Assembly: GCF_030936135.1 (NCBI RefSeq)
Contig: NC_082603.1
Coordinates: 31,373,236-31,437,235 of the forward strand
Length of the DNA stretch: 64,000 nucleotides
Source: Gavia stellata
Taxonomy: Eukaryota; Chordata; Aves; Gaviiformes; Gaviidae
Direction of reading: 5' to 3'
Shown here: piece by piece, positions 52,201-62,782 of the stretch
Numbering within the stretch: the first letter of the stretch is position 1
How the letters are laid out: every line of letters begins with the position of its first letter
Position numbers and translations under genes: made by a program
Notes under the pieces: generated by a model
The model's input: the letters and a program-made list of their open reading frames with translations, nothing else
Database searches by the model: none
Told to the model about the DNA's origin: nothing

Positions 52201-55200
52201 AGTTTGCAACTGGAAATCTTTTAATTTAGCAAAATCAAAACTTTTAGTAGTAAAGTTTCTGAAAACCAGGATTCTGACTGGTATTAGAGAGGGAAGAAGG
52301 AAGAGAGAGAGACACCCATTGCAGGTTAGGGGATGGCTCAGGCCATGACTGGGACATGGGGAAAGGCTCTGCTCTGACAGACCCAGGATGCAAGGACAGA
52401 AGCTGCATCCCACGAGACTGCTCTACCCCTGATAATGTTGACCAGCCTTTGTCTCTCACAAGCTGTCTCCTGAAAAATTCTGACATCTGAAATCACGATC
52501 ATTTATATGTGAAATGGTAATCCTCTGGCTGATCCAAATTAATATTTGTATTCCACAGAATATGCCATTAACAAAACTCAAAGGAAAGAAGAAAACACAA
52601 ACGCTCACACACACCCACCCCAATTTATATGTCTCTGTATAGACACGTGTACATGGATAAATATTGTATCTCCCCTTTCTGGCATAAAAGTCAGCAACAG
52701 AAGAGGTCTTTTGTCATGTTCAAAGGACTTGGTGTCCAGCCAGACAAGCACATCGGGGAGGGTTCAATATAGAACTCTGTAGCTTAAATAATAAAATCAA
52801 GACTTAGTATTGGGTTTCTTTATGGATATCTATTGCAAATGCTTCTCATATACCTCTGATCTTGTAATGGCAATGCCTCTTCGCAGGAAGCAAATGCCAG
52901 TTTAATAGCAACAAGGAATACCCTGCTATTCCTGAGTGCGCTTCACACTGAGGGGAGACACAGATCAGTGATACTATTACGGACAAGAGCTACGTTTGTT
53001 TACAGCAGTAACAGATGAAAAATAGAAATCAAATGATGGTGCGCACTACCTCAGACTGAATCTCATAAAGCACTCCTAGGATTTATAGATAAAAGCATCT
53101 CCAGCCAGCTTAAAGTGTGCATCAGATCAGAGCTGCGACCAAATCTCCGCAGACGAGACTGGAAGTGATTGTGCCATCCGTATTTTGTGGTGTGTGTGTC
53201 TTGATCTGGTGAACGATGTACCCGGCAGACAGATCACATCAGCCGAAGTAAAATGGCATGTGTTAGTCTATAATTAAACCCATTGAAGGGCTGCTGGCAG
53301 TTTTCATTCTACGTTATTGTCAAGGCTGCCCTACAGTTGAACAGCTTGGCTTTGCTGTTTGCGTTATCATTCACCGAAGTGACAGCTCCTGCCTTGCTGA
53401 ACCCCCCTAAAAGAGGGATGGCCCTTCACGTGTGAGATAATATTCTGCAGTGATCGCACCAACAATAGCCATCCACACCGCAGACCAATTTCTGGACTGT
53501 GTGTACAGGTGCAGAAACTCCTGGAATTGCAGAAAATCTGATTTGCCCTTCTTTCACCCCAGATTTCTCTATTAGTCACTGTAACTCACCCGTAGGGCAG
53601 AGGGAACTCTGAGCTCCTGGGTCTGTTGGCTAATCTACCTGTGCAGATTCCCTTGGAGGAGTCACTGTGTTGGCTGCACCCACTCACCACCCACCTGCCA
53701 GATTGCTTTGGCATCAGCCGTAAGAACTTCTTCACAGCTGGCAGGGCAAGGTGCCCAGCGTCCCACGGCATGGGAACCCTGTTAGGAGCGTCACTTGTAC
53801 ATCTCCGACTAGCACGTTCGCTGTATGGAGGGGAGGCCATTTGAACTGGCTTCTTAGTTTCATCTTTTTTAAATGACTTTACTACAAACATCCAAACGCG
53901 GATGCCCAGCAGGACATTGGACAGACTGCACTCAATTGTGGCTGATTTCGGAGTTAGGCAGTCCAGTTCCTGGCTGATAGGTGAATGGAAAAGCTCCTGG
54001 GTGCTATAAACACAAACGAAGGTGTTGTGGCCTTAGCAAACACTTGACCAATGCAAAGAGCAAAATCCAATCCGGAGGAAAGATTTCATTTATCCTAGTC
54101 ACGGCTGCTGACCTGATGATGGGGATCAGACCGATGATATACACACACACACAGATAACGCGTTAGCAGAGAACTAAGCGGAGCAGTGCTTACAGTTGAA
54201 GAAAATCTTTTCATCCTTTGAATGAACTTCTTGAACCTGTTGTCGTTTGAATTGTAACCAAGTTCAAACACTCCTGGTATTTTTATACCAAAGCTGAAGC
54301 TAGACTGTGAAGCTTTTGCCTTCAGGACACTGCTTTCATAATTTGAGTAGGAGTCATATTCAGTCATTGTAAATTCATATTTGCCTTTGGTCTAAACAGA
54401 AAGCAAAAACAACAGGTTTAATTTCCTGCATAGTGATTGTACACCTGAAGCATGGGGAAGGAGTACAGATACAAATATACTTGTGAATTAATGCTTGCAC
54501 TTTGAAGATGAAAAGCCTTGTATAATTGCAAAGCACTATTATTATTAACACTGGTACTTCAAGAATACTTGATTTACAGCAGTAGGAAAGCTACTATCTC
54601 CTCCATACTGCAAGGACCTCAGGCTTTTACTTAATACATCAATCTTAGGCAAAGAAGGTGAAATCTTAAACACAGGCATCAATTAAAGCACGAATTCTAA
54701 AAGGAGGTGGTTTCCTGGTGGGCAACACTCAAAAATATCACGCTATGTCATCAAGAACATTAAGGTCAAATATATAATATTTGAAATACAGCTTTGATGC
54801 ACTACCGAAATAAGCTTTCACACAAAGCACATGGTGTGCTGCTAAATCCTAGGCTGTTGCACAAGGCCAGCTTTCCCAGCCTGGCTCTCAAGGCACTCTA
54901 CAATCCTGTCTGAAATTAACCTCCCCCTGCCCACTGCGTGGCTTTTGGGCCCTCTTGGACAGATGGCAGTGGGAAGGTTAGGCTCAGTTTTTGCAACGGC
55001 AAGGTCCAAGGGAACATTGCCACCTATTCCAGTGCACACGGATATTATAAGGGGACGTCTCCAACTTTGTAGAGTGTGTGGGGTATGATGATGTTCTAGA
55101 AGTAGGGCTAAATTCAGTCTCATCCCATTTGGTCTCAGGAATTCTGTCATTTTTTATAAAATTATTCAGTAATGAAGCTTTATCAGTATTGCACACTATA

Positions 55201-58200
55201 TTTATTGGAATGTATGTATGTATGTCTATTTGCAGACAAATCTGACACATACCTCTGGTGTATAGCTTTCTACATTGTATGGCTTTCTGAATCTTGTGTC
55301 CACAATATAATGGGGAGCGCATCCCCCGGCATAGTACCTGTGATCAAGAACTAATCCTTCCAAGTTGTTTGTGAAGATATTTAACCTGTACATGAAGCAT
55401 AACAGCAAAATATTAAGATTATCATCAATTTAGAGGTAAACATCAAATGCCTCAGCTGAGAAAGGCAAAAGATTGTTTTGTTTGGCTGAGGGCTCTTTGT
55501 TTCATACTTCATTATTTTGAAACCCCAAAAGAAAGTTTTGCCTCTCTCACTGTCCAGCCAACCCAGTTGCTCCAGAAAAACCTAACCGACTAACAAGACA
55601 GCAAAAGACAGAGTCAAATTTTGACACGTCGATGAATATGAAGGGCAATTTTAACCACCCAGCTAGGAATGACACCAGAGCATTACTGCCACCAGCACAG
55701 GCAACTTTTGTGTCCTTTACTGGAACTCTCTGGGAAGAGCAGAACAAACTGGACCAAACCAGCCAAACCCCTTGCCCACCTCAAGCATTCCCAAATGCCC
55801 ACAGTAGTGCTGCAACATCCAGCTGGATCTTCAAAGACGGGTTTGCCAACCCACGTCATCAGTCCAGACTAATTTTTAATTCACATTTCTTTGTTTTGGT
55901 TTATCACAGAATCACAGAGAATCATTAAGGTTGGAAAAGACCTGTCAGATCATCAAGCCCAACCACCAACTCAACACCACCATGCCCACTAAACCATGTC
56001 CCACAATGCCATATCCACACGTTCCTGGAACACCTCCAGGGATGGTGACTCCACCACCTCCCTGGGCAGCCTCTTCCAATGCTTCACCACTCTCTCAGTG
56101 AAGAAATGTTTCCTAATATCCAGCCTAAACCTCCCCTGGCGCAACTTGAGACCATTTCCTCTTGTCCAATCGCTAGTCACTTGGGAGAAGCGACCAACAC
56201 CCACCTCTCTGCAACCCCCTTTCAGGTAGTTGTAGAGAGCGATAAGGTCTCCCCTCAGCCTCCCCTTCTCCAGACTGAACAACCCCAGCTCCCTCAGCCG
56301 CTCCTCATCAGACTTGTGCTCCAGACCCCTCACCAGCTCCGTCGCCCTTCTCTGGACACGCTCCAGCACCTCAATGTCCTTCTTGTAGGGAGGGGCCCAA
56401 AACTGAACACAGCATTCGAGGTGCGGCCTCACCAGCACCGAGTACAGGGGCACGATCCCCTCCCTACTCCTGCTGGCCACACCATTTCTGATACAGGCCA
56501 GGATGCCGTCGGCCTTCTTGGCCACCTGGGCACACTGCTGGCTCATCTTCAGCCGGGTGTCGACCAACACCCCCAGGTCCTTTTCTGCAGGGCAACTTTC
56601 CAGCCACTCGCCCCCAAGCGTGTAGCGTTGCATGGGGTTGTTGTGACCCAAGTGCAGGACCCGGCACTTATGAACCTCATAAAATTGGCCTCAGCCCATC
56701 AATCCAGCCTGTCCAGATCCCTCTGCAGAGCCTTCCTCCCCTCGAGCAGATCAACACTCCCGCCCAAATTGGTGTCGTCTGCAAACTTACTGAGGGAGCA
56801 CTCGATCCCCTTATCCAGATCATTGATAAATATATTAAACAAGGCCGGTCCCAAAACTCAGTCCTGGGGAACACCACTTGTGACCGGCCGCCACCTGGAT
56901 CTCACTCCATTCACCACGACTCTCTGGGCTCGGCCATCCAGCCAGTTTTTTACCCAGCGAATAGTGCACCTGTCTGAGCCACGAGTCGCCAGCTTCTCCA
57001 GGAGAATACTGTGGGAGACAGTGTCGAAGGCTTTACTAAAGTCCAGGTAGACAACATCCACAGCCTTTCCCTCACCCACTAGGCGAGTCACCTGGTCATA
57101 GAAGGAGATCAGGTTGGTCAAGCAGGACCTGCCTTTCATGAACCCGTGCTGGCTGGGCCTGATCCCTTGGTTGTCCTGCATATGCCCTGTGAGCACCCTC
57201 AAGATGAACCTCTCCATAATCTTCCCCGGCACCGAGGTCAGGCTGACAGGCCTGTAGTTCCCCGGATGCTCCTTCCGGCCCTTCTTGTAGATGGGTGTCA
57301 CATTTGCAAGCCTCCAGTCATCCAGGACCCCCCCTGTTAACCAGGACTGTTAATAAATGATGGAGAGTGGCTTGGCAAGCTCCTCCGCCAGCTCCCTCAG
57401 TACTCTTGGGTGGATCCCATCAGGCCCCATAGACATGTGAGTGTCCAGGTGGCATAGCAGGTCGTTAACTGCTTCCTCCTGGATTGTGGGGAGTTTGTTT
57501 TGCTCTCCATCCCTGTCTTCCAGCTCAGGGAGCTGAACACCCTGAGGATCATCAGTCATAATCTTTGCCAGGTTGGTCAAGGATCAACTAGAGGTCAGTA
57601 GATGAGAGTGAAAACTGTCAGGGAACAAGAATAAAGGTACACAAGCAATTGTTCAACTAATCCTTGAAATCACTGGGAAGTTCTCCTTTGATTTTAGTGG
57701 ATGATGGACAGTAATCTGAACCTGCCTGCTCTAAGAAAGGATGGAGCACTGCAACCTTTTTAGATGAGGCAATTAAACCCCATCATTTGCTTTTCCTATT
57801 GCTGCTGGTGGGATCTGTTGCAGTAAAAACCCTTCTGCTGCTCACTGTCCGGACACCCTCACATCACCCTTGTGGCACGCAGCTGAGGACATGGCACTCA
57901 CCTCCACAAACTCATACTCAAATAGTAACAGAAATCATTAGACCAAACGTGACCAAAAAAGAGATGAATTGCTAACAGTCCATGTTGTGTCCCTATTAGC
58001 ACTCCAGGTCTCTGCTAGATCTGCCTCTCCTTATTTTGGGGAGAGGGACTTGCATGATAATGACTGAAGCTGTAAAATATTAACTCTAATCTTAGAACGA
58101 TTTGAAAAGAAGGGAAGTCCACTAAAAGAAAATTACTGAGCAATTGTAGCTTCAAAGAGATGAGAAGCATGTTCCTATAATTGTCCAACATTATTTTTAA

Positions 58201-61200
58201 TTTTGATTAAACTCAGAAGTACAAAGCATTAGCAATGACATATGCAGCAGCTATATCTCCAGAGAACAGGGAGGAAATTATAATTTTTTCCTTGCAATAC
58301 GATTTTTTTTCTTTTTCTTTTATTTATGTAAAAAGCATTTTTTTCCTGCAGAATGAGAAAAAACTCTTTTCACACAGTCCAATCTTACAGAATGTTGCCA
58401 CAGTCTTAGCCTGTAAAAGCTGGATCAATTCAGACGTGGATTTTAATCCTCACGAAGTTGGGGTTTGCTAGCATGCAGGTTAATTGTACCCCACTCATGC
58501 AAAGGACAGAAATTCTCCTATCTCTCACTGTCATGGAAGAAATCCAAGAAATTTTGACACCACCCCCCCTAAAAGCAATACACTGTGCAAAAATACAAAT
58601 CCATAGTCAGGTTCAGATTTCAGGCATAAGATCATTCTTAAGTAAGGAAACATCCCATGAAGGTCACTGACTTACCCTTTTGCCAGATTCTCTATTCCCC
58701 AGTACTGCTCCATCTTCTGGTCACATTTTTTAAACACTTTTTTGCAGTTTTTTTCATCTGACTGGTCCCCACAGTCATCATCCCCGTTACAAAGCAGCCT
58801 CCGTGCAATGCATCTCCCTAGGATGCAAAGTGTAAATTACTCATAAAACAATCTATTATCACAGTCCCTGACTCAGAGCCTAGAAACAAAGCAGAAGACT
58901 CCTGTGACGTATGGTTCAAATCTAGCTGGAAAAGATTTCTTCTCTATCTGCATGGATCACCAAACTCCATCTGCTCCGTTTTGCTCAAAAATTTCGTAAT
59001 TTTAAAATTCCTTGTTCAACCTAGAAAAAAAACCCACCCTAATCAAAAGTATAAAAAAGAATAGTAATTTTTTGTTGCTAAAATTTTTTAGTTTTGAGAA
59101 AACAAACATGCTGGAGACTTTTCAGCAGACCTTGTATATGGAATTATTTTTTTCCCCTTCCCATGTCCGTAATTGCTGAATTCTTCTTTTTCAGTCTCAC
59201 CAAAACACTAGCCTGGGGGACAGAGATCAGAGTCGCTTTCCTTTGCCCCATCTCCCGTGCCGAGTTCCCCTCCGCCCCTGCGCCCTGCTCCCCGCACGCT
59301 GTCCTCTCCGCTGCCAGGGCGCAGATGCAAAGCAGAGGCTGGTCAAATTTTGGACACAGCTAACTGCTGCCTTGCTTCCCCACACCGCTCACAGCGTTCC
59401 CGACTAATTAGTCATTGATACGGCTGGACGGAAATGCCACGAGGACCACCATCATATCCTGCCATGCTCTCGGGCATGTGTCAAGCATGCCCAGTGCATG
59501 TTCTCCTGTTGCTGTCAGAGCCACTTGTGCTAGAGATTTTACTGATATAACTGGGTTTTAATTTCCTATTTGGAGATTTGAAAGGCATGCTTTAGACTGA
59601 CAGATGTTGGCTAATAGACTCACTCAAAATCACTGATGCAAACACAACACAAGCACGGATGGAGCCGGGTCAACTCCTGACATCTCGTTGGCCCAGCAAA
59701 CTCTGGTACAAGCAGAAAGTTCAGCGTGGTGCTGTCAGAGGTGCCACCGGAGCACCACCACTTCTCACTCCGTAAGTCCTTACCTGTAACTGCACACACA
59801 AAACCTTCACATGTAACTTTATTCCTGCAAGGACTGTTTGTAACACAGTCTTCAGTTTCTTTGTCAGAGTAATCGCACGGATCTCCATCGAACTGAGAAG
59901 GCTGTTCCAGGCGGGCAAATCTGTACTGTGATGAAATAAAAAATATTGACTCAAGTGTACAGAAATTGTGAATTTCATGCTTGCCTAGTTAAAAAACCAA
60001 ACTTTGTGTCGGGGAGACCTGATATATAAAAAAGTGTCAGCAAAGAAGCGTGATGCTGGTAACGTGCCTCATTTCAAAGGTTTCTGATGTGCGACAGTTT
60101 TTACTAAGGAAGGATTGAGGATTGGAAGGGATGAAGGGAAGTTTGCCTTTCTTTGACAGTTTGTTTTAATGAGCCTGACAGGGTAGTGCGGGCATTTGCA
60201 AGAGTAAGGGAGGATTCAGTTACATCTCCTCTCTTTCAATTAGCGTTGGTAACGACATCTCTTGTTATCTTCTGTCAGTGTATTTACTTGGCCCTCTGTA
60301 TCATTAGGGATTTTTTTCCGCCCACAACACTGCTGTGAAGCAGTCAATTACTCCGTCCAATATGTTAGCCCTCCTTTTCTCCCCAGCTTTTAAGATTAAC
60401 TCTTTGATACGAAGCTTCACTTTTCCCGACTCCCATCACTGGTTATTCCCGCTTAAGCCTGGGAACGGCTTCTCCAACTCATTAGCAGAGGTGCCTCTAG
60501 CAATGGGGATTTTGCTCTTCACACTGTTGGGATCACTACTTTTGTTCGACGGGGCTTCTCAGGTAGAAAACACTGGTTGGCAAACAAGAAAAAGCATCTT
60601 AATCCTGAGAGGCACCGAGTGTCTCCAGGTCCCACGGGGGACCATTAGTGGGGATGGTGCCTTGCACTGATGCTGGAAGAAGAGGACTGTGTTGGACAGA
60701 AAGTCCCTGCAAAGCCTGGGCTTCCCCCCGGTGTTTTCACCAAGTCTTGGAGTACACCTTCTCAGGACAGCAAGGTGGCCTGGAAATTACTGGAGTTACT
60801 GGGGATGAAGAGCTGAAGAGCTAAAAGCGACCTGAAAGCAAAAGCCCACAGCCTCACCTGTACAGGGCTTTGCTCAGCAGCTCCCTGCTGTTTGCCCAAC
60901 CCCACGGACAAAAAAGACATGGCTTGGAGGAGGTCCTGCCTCCTGCTTTCTCTGACTTCATGACTAGACCACAAACACTCACCCTTTTCTTTTGACAGGG
61001 ATCGCACTTGCTCCATGAGGACCAGGCGGAGAGTGTGCAGTCGCGGGGCTGCGGCACGTCGCTCACGGACCGGGCCCACCTGCCGCTGGCCACGCTCTTG
61101 TTGGTGCTGCTGAGGTTATGGGTCTCCTTTTCACCACTGTATTCGACAACAGAAGAGCTTCATCATGTGAAACCACCAAGCCGCGAGGACAGAGCAACTT

Positions 61201-62782
61201 AGTCTATAACCATGCAAAACTACACGCCAAGGAGGACTAATGCTTGTTAGACCTCACCAAATCTTCCACGCGACCTCTAGATTCCAGTATTCGTTTCATA
61301 CTGGCATTAATTCTGTATGAAACCTCATCCACTCTTCAATGCCCAAGAGTAGACCCAGTCCTCTACACCACCACCATGAGAGTAAGTCTGCAGAGCACTC
61401 AGGAGGGGTGACTGCAGGACACACATTTCATCTAGGCAGCATGGGAAACTGGGAAACTCAACCCATGTCCCACCAACCCGGGCTTCATCCCAAGCTGCGC
61501 AAGCCCTACCAAATAACGTGGCAGAGTGGTCAGCAGTAAAATCTGCACCATCAGTTGCTGCCCTTGTCCCATTGCTCCCTGCTGCTTGCTGGACAGACAG
61601 CATTTTGGTACCTTGCTGCCATACAGGACAAACAGCTCCAAGGTCAGAAACCTCCACAACAAACACCAGTCGCAATGCTAAGGGCTGGCATACACTCAGC
61701 ATTTTTTAAAACCAGGTTTAAGTGCCAAGCAGGCTATTTTTTCTCAAGCTGGCCAAAACCATCAGTCTTAGACTCTATTCTCAGTTCACAATAGAGAGTC
61801 ATTAACCCATTAACCCCTTTCATCCCAGTAATGAACTTGAACCCCAAGTATGAGCCTTTACTCTTCGTCCCAGCCCCTCTCTCACCCCCTCCCGTGACAA
61901 CTGTCTCCAAGGTTTCCACGATGCCAAGCTGAAATGCTGCCTACTCTTTTGGCGGATTCAGTATTTCTGATTAAATCCTTGTCCCAGACAAATGCTTCCT
62001 TGCAGCACCTAATCTAAGTGGGAAGCTTTAGAAAAACACTGACAATTAGTTTCTTTTCATACCCACTTTGACAAGTAAACTACCACAGTAGTGTTCCCAA
62101 TTCCTCCACCAAGATAAGCAATAGCATCAGCTGAAGCTTTAAGTATGATCTAGTGCCTGACAAGGGGCTCCCATTACTGCATATTAAAAATCACATGCAA
62201 TAAAGGAATTACAAAAACTCATCAGCTCACTGAGGCATGAAATCAGAGCTCAAAGTTCAGAGAACAGTGGAAAAATATAGTTATATCGGAAAGATAACAG
62301 TCACTGATGACCGCAGTCCTCTGAAAGAGCAAAATCTATTAAGCCAGCAGAGAGAGAAACAACTATCAGCCAGATTCTTGCCATTTATGTACTCAAAGAA
62401 AACAAAACCCCCTCTTTCCAGCACGCTGTCGGGCAGCTAGCACGGAATTCCACATTACAACACAACCGTGGCAATTTGTCGTATCAGATTTATCAAACAG
62501 GATTACTTTTCTAAAGGCAGACACATTGCACTAGGTTAACTTCAAAACAGCGTCTTTCGCTATTCATTAGAAATACAGAAATCGCTCAAGACAGCAATTA
62601 TGTGCTATACAACGTGAAAGCAGAGAGTCCATATGGATTTTCCCTCTATCATTTCACCCCACGGACACGGCTTCAGAAACATTCACTTACCCAAAGCAAT
62701 GAACAGTTAGGATGCCAAGCATGGCATAAAGCAGCAACAGTTTGATGGGGTACGGAGCAAAGGCGGCGCGTGCTGTGCTCAT
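43058..62782 (-). CDS. C8B: Complement component C8 beta chain, complete
   Basis: C8 beta is the secreted MACPF-family subunit of C8 that contacts C5b-7 and places the alpha chain for membrane insertion. Twelve coding exons (92, 154, 142, 142, 133, 198, 241, 129, 164, 154, 69 and 152 nt) total 1770 nt, or 589 residues plus stop; the human chain is 591. Domain order is signal peptide, propeptide, TSP1, LDLRA, MACPF, EGF-like, TSP1. The MACPF signature [12 protein letters not shown] is in exon 7. The start at 62782 gives a signal peptide of the same length as human; an in-frame ATG at 62827 would add 15 residues. All junctions keep frame with GT/AG sites. It lacks the alpha-specific insertion, which separates it from C8A. 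It is convergent with C8A. Confidence 0.97.
44047..44400 (+). mobile_element. Possible ancient LINE reverse-transcriptase remnant
   Basis: On the plus strand a frame reads [20 protein letters not shown], resembling the CR1/L2-type RT block F-I-N-D-L-E-E...K-F-A-D-D-T-K-L-G. It continues to Y-L-G-E-N with stops and drift. It lies antisense to C8B inside intron 11. The resemblance is weak, and the catalytic Asp pair is degraded (F-T-D-H). Confidence 0.42.
44618..44686 (-). CDS. C8B: C8B exon 11: rest of EGF-like module
   Basis: A 69-nt exon, acceptor TTACTTTCAG, donor AAAG|GTAAGA. It encodes [20 protein letters not shown]. The matching C8A residues are joined to the preceding exon without an intron. 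Confidence 0.94.
45968..46121 (-). CDS. C8B: C8B exon 10: MACPF end, start of EGF-like module
   Basis: 154 nt, acceptor CCCTTTAG, donor CAAG|GTAGAA. It encodes [14 protein letters not shown], then [14 protein letters not shown]. Confidence 0.95.
46720..47062. repeat. 49-bp minisatellite, seven exact-length copies
   Basis: Seven head-to-tail 49-bp units start at 46720, 46769, 46818, 46867, 46916, 46965 and 47014, with no indels (343 bp). Units differ by a few substitutions. Units 4 and 6 appear identical and differ from the others by AGTAGATAAG and CACGG, so units 3-4 and 5-6 look like a duplicated 98-bp dimer. Each unit contains AGATAAG, a match to the GATA-factor consensus. Because 49 is not a multiple of three and the unit has no stop on the minus strand, all three minus frames stay open. 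That produces long spurious open frames. It lies in C8B intron 9. Confidence 0.97.
48691..48854 (-). CDS. C8B: C8B exon 9: MACPF C-terminal part
   Basis: 164 nt, acceptor ATTTTTGCAG, donor AAG|GTACTG. It encodes [16 protein letters not shown] and [16 protein letters not shown], nearly identical to human C8 beta. Confidence 0.97.
49605..49733 (-). CDS. C8B: C8B exon 8: MACPF, second hairpin region
   Basis: 129 nt, acceptor CTATTTAAG, donor GGAG|GTAAGC. It encodes [11 protein letters not shown] and [13 protein letters not shown]. The two Cys and the V-Y-V-x-L-G pattern match human C8 beta. Confidence 0.93.
51845..52085 (-). CDS. C8B: C8B exon 7: MACPF core with signature motif
   Basis: 241 nt. 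The acceptor is TTTCACGTAG; a second AG four bases later would break the frame, so the first is chosen. The donor is GGCCG|GTACGT. It encodes [10 protein letters not shown], then [18 protein letters not shown] and [10 protein letters not shown]. Confidence 0.96.
54194..54391 (-). CDS. C8B: C8B exon 6: MACPF, first hairpin region
   Basis: 198 nt, 66 codons, phase 0 at both ends. The acceptor is CTGTTTAG and the donor ACT|GTAAGC. It encodes [15 protein letters not shown] and [11 protein letters not shown]. Confidence 0.96.
55253..55385 (-). CDS. C8B: C8B exon 5: start of MACPF
   Basis: The acceptor is CATGTACAG and the donor GAG|GTATGT. It encodes [16 protein letters not shown] and [13 protein letters not shown]. 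It is shorter than C8A exon 5 because it lacks the C8 gamma-binding insertion. Confidence 0.96.
55989..56651 (-). pseudogene. CR1 ORF2 C-terminal fragment
   Basis: A 220-codon open stretch: [16 protein letters not shown], then [10 protein letters not shown] and [11 protein letters not shown], ending [11 protein letters not shown]. It is out of frame with the upstream F-A-D-D segment because of a frameshift near 56670. The longest undamaged piece of the element, it has no host function that I can infer. Confidence 0.88.
56858..57580 (-). pseudogene. CR1 ORF2 reverse-transcriptase fragment, N-terminal part
   Basis: Starting near [10 protein letters not shown], it runs through [10 protein letters not shown], a TAA stop after S-I-I-Y where related copies have Gln, then I-Y-K-K-G-R-K and the palm motif L-D-F-S-K-A-F-D, to G-V-P-Q-D and a TGA stop. 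Two nonsense changes make it non-coding. Confidence 0.85.
58676..58817 (-). CDS. C8B: C8B exon 4: LDL-receptor class A domain
   Basis: The acceptor is GCATCCTAG and the donor AAAGG|GTAAGT. It encodes [20 protein letters not shown], continuing E-K-N-C, then [11 protein letters not shown]. Confidence 0.96.
59784..59925 (-). CDS. C8B: C8B exon 3: rest of TSP1, start of LDLRA
   Basis: The acceptor is TTTCATCACAG and the donor ACAG|GTAAGG. It encodes [12 protein letters not shown], then [10 protein letters not shown] and [10 protein letters not shown], a clear match to human C8 beta. Confidence 0.96.
60983..61136 (-). CDS. C8B: C8B exon 2: propeptide and first half of TSP1
   Basis: The acceptor is CGAATACAG and the donor AAAAGG|GTGAGT. 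It encodes [14 protein letters not shown], then R-W-A-R-S-V-S-D-V and [19 protein letters not shown] is the TSP1 tryptophan motif. R-W-A-R is an R-X-X-R site at the position where mature human C8 beta starts. Confidence 0.95.
62691..62782 (-). CDS. C8B: C8B exon 1: signal peptide
   Basis: The ATG at 62782 has G at -3. The peptide begins M-S-T-A-R-A-A-F and has a hydrophobic core [13 protein letters not shown]. The donor is TTTGG|GTAAGT at phase 2, which exon 2 needs. An upstream in-frame ATG (62825-62827) also has a good context, so the true start could be 15 codons earlier. Confidence 0.87.

Larger units (their letters stand above)
55903..57590 (-). mobile_element. CR1 LINE, 5'-truncated, in C8B intron 4
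   Basis: About 1.7 kb of a chicken-repeat-1 type non-LTR retrotransposon, in the same orientation as C8B. From right to left it carries part of ORF2: a reverse-transcriptase segment with [22 protein letters not shown] and F-A-D-D, then the C-terminal region with K-D-L-G-V-L-V. It closes with the CR1 3' UTR and ATTCTGTGAT-type repeats at 55903. The 5' half, with the endonuclease, is missing. The ORF is broken by in-frame stops and a frameshift, so it is not active. The 323-codon plus-strand open frame at 56079-57050 is antisense to it and is a shadow. Confidence 0.96.
43210..62690 (-). other. C8B introns 1-11
   Basis: From 5' to 3' the introns are 61137-62690, 59926-60982, 58818-59783, 55386-58675, 54392-55252, 52086-54193, 49734-51844, 48855-49604, 46122-48690, 44687-45967 and 43210-44617. 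They hold a CR1 copy (intron 4), a 49-bp minisatellite and a 17-T run near 47880 (intron 9), and a weak LINE remnant (intron 11). Nothing else was recognised. Confidence 0.8.

Noticed and set aside
56079..57050. 323-codon open frame on the plus strand
   Set aside because: It is exactly antisense to the CR1 ORF2 copy and has no family resemblance of its own.
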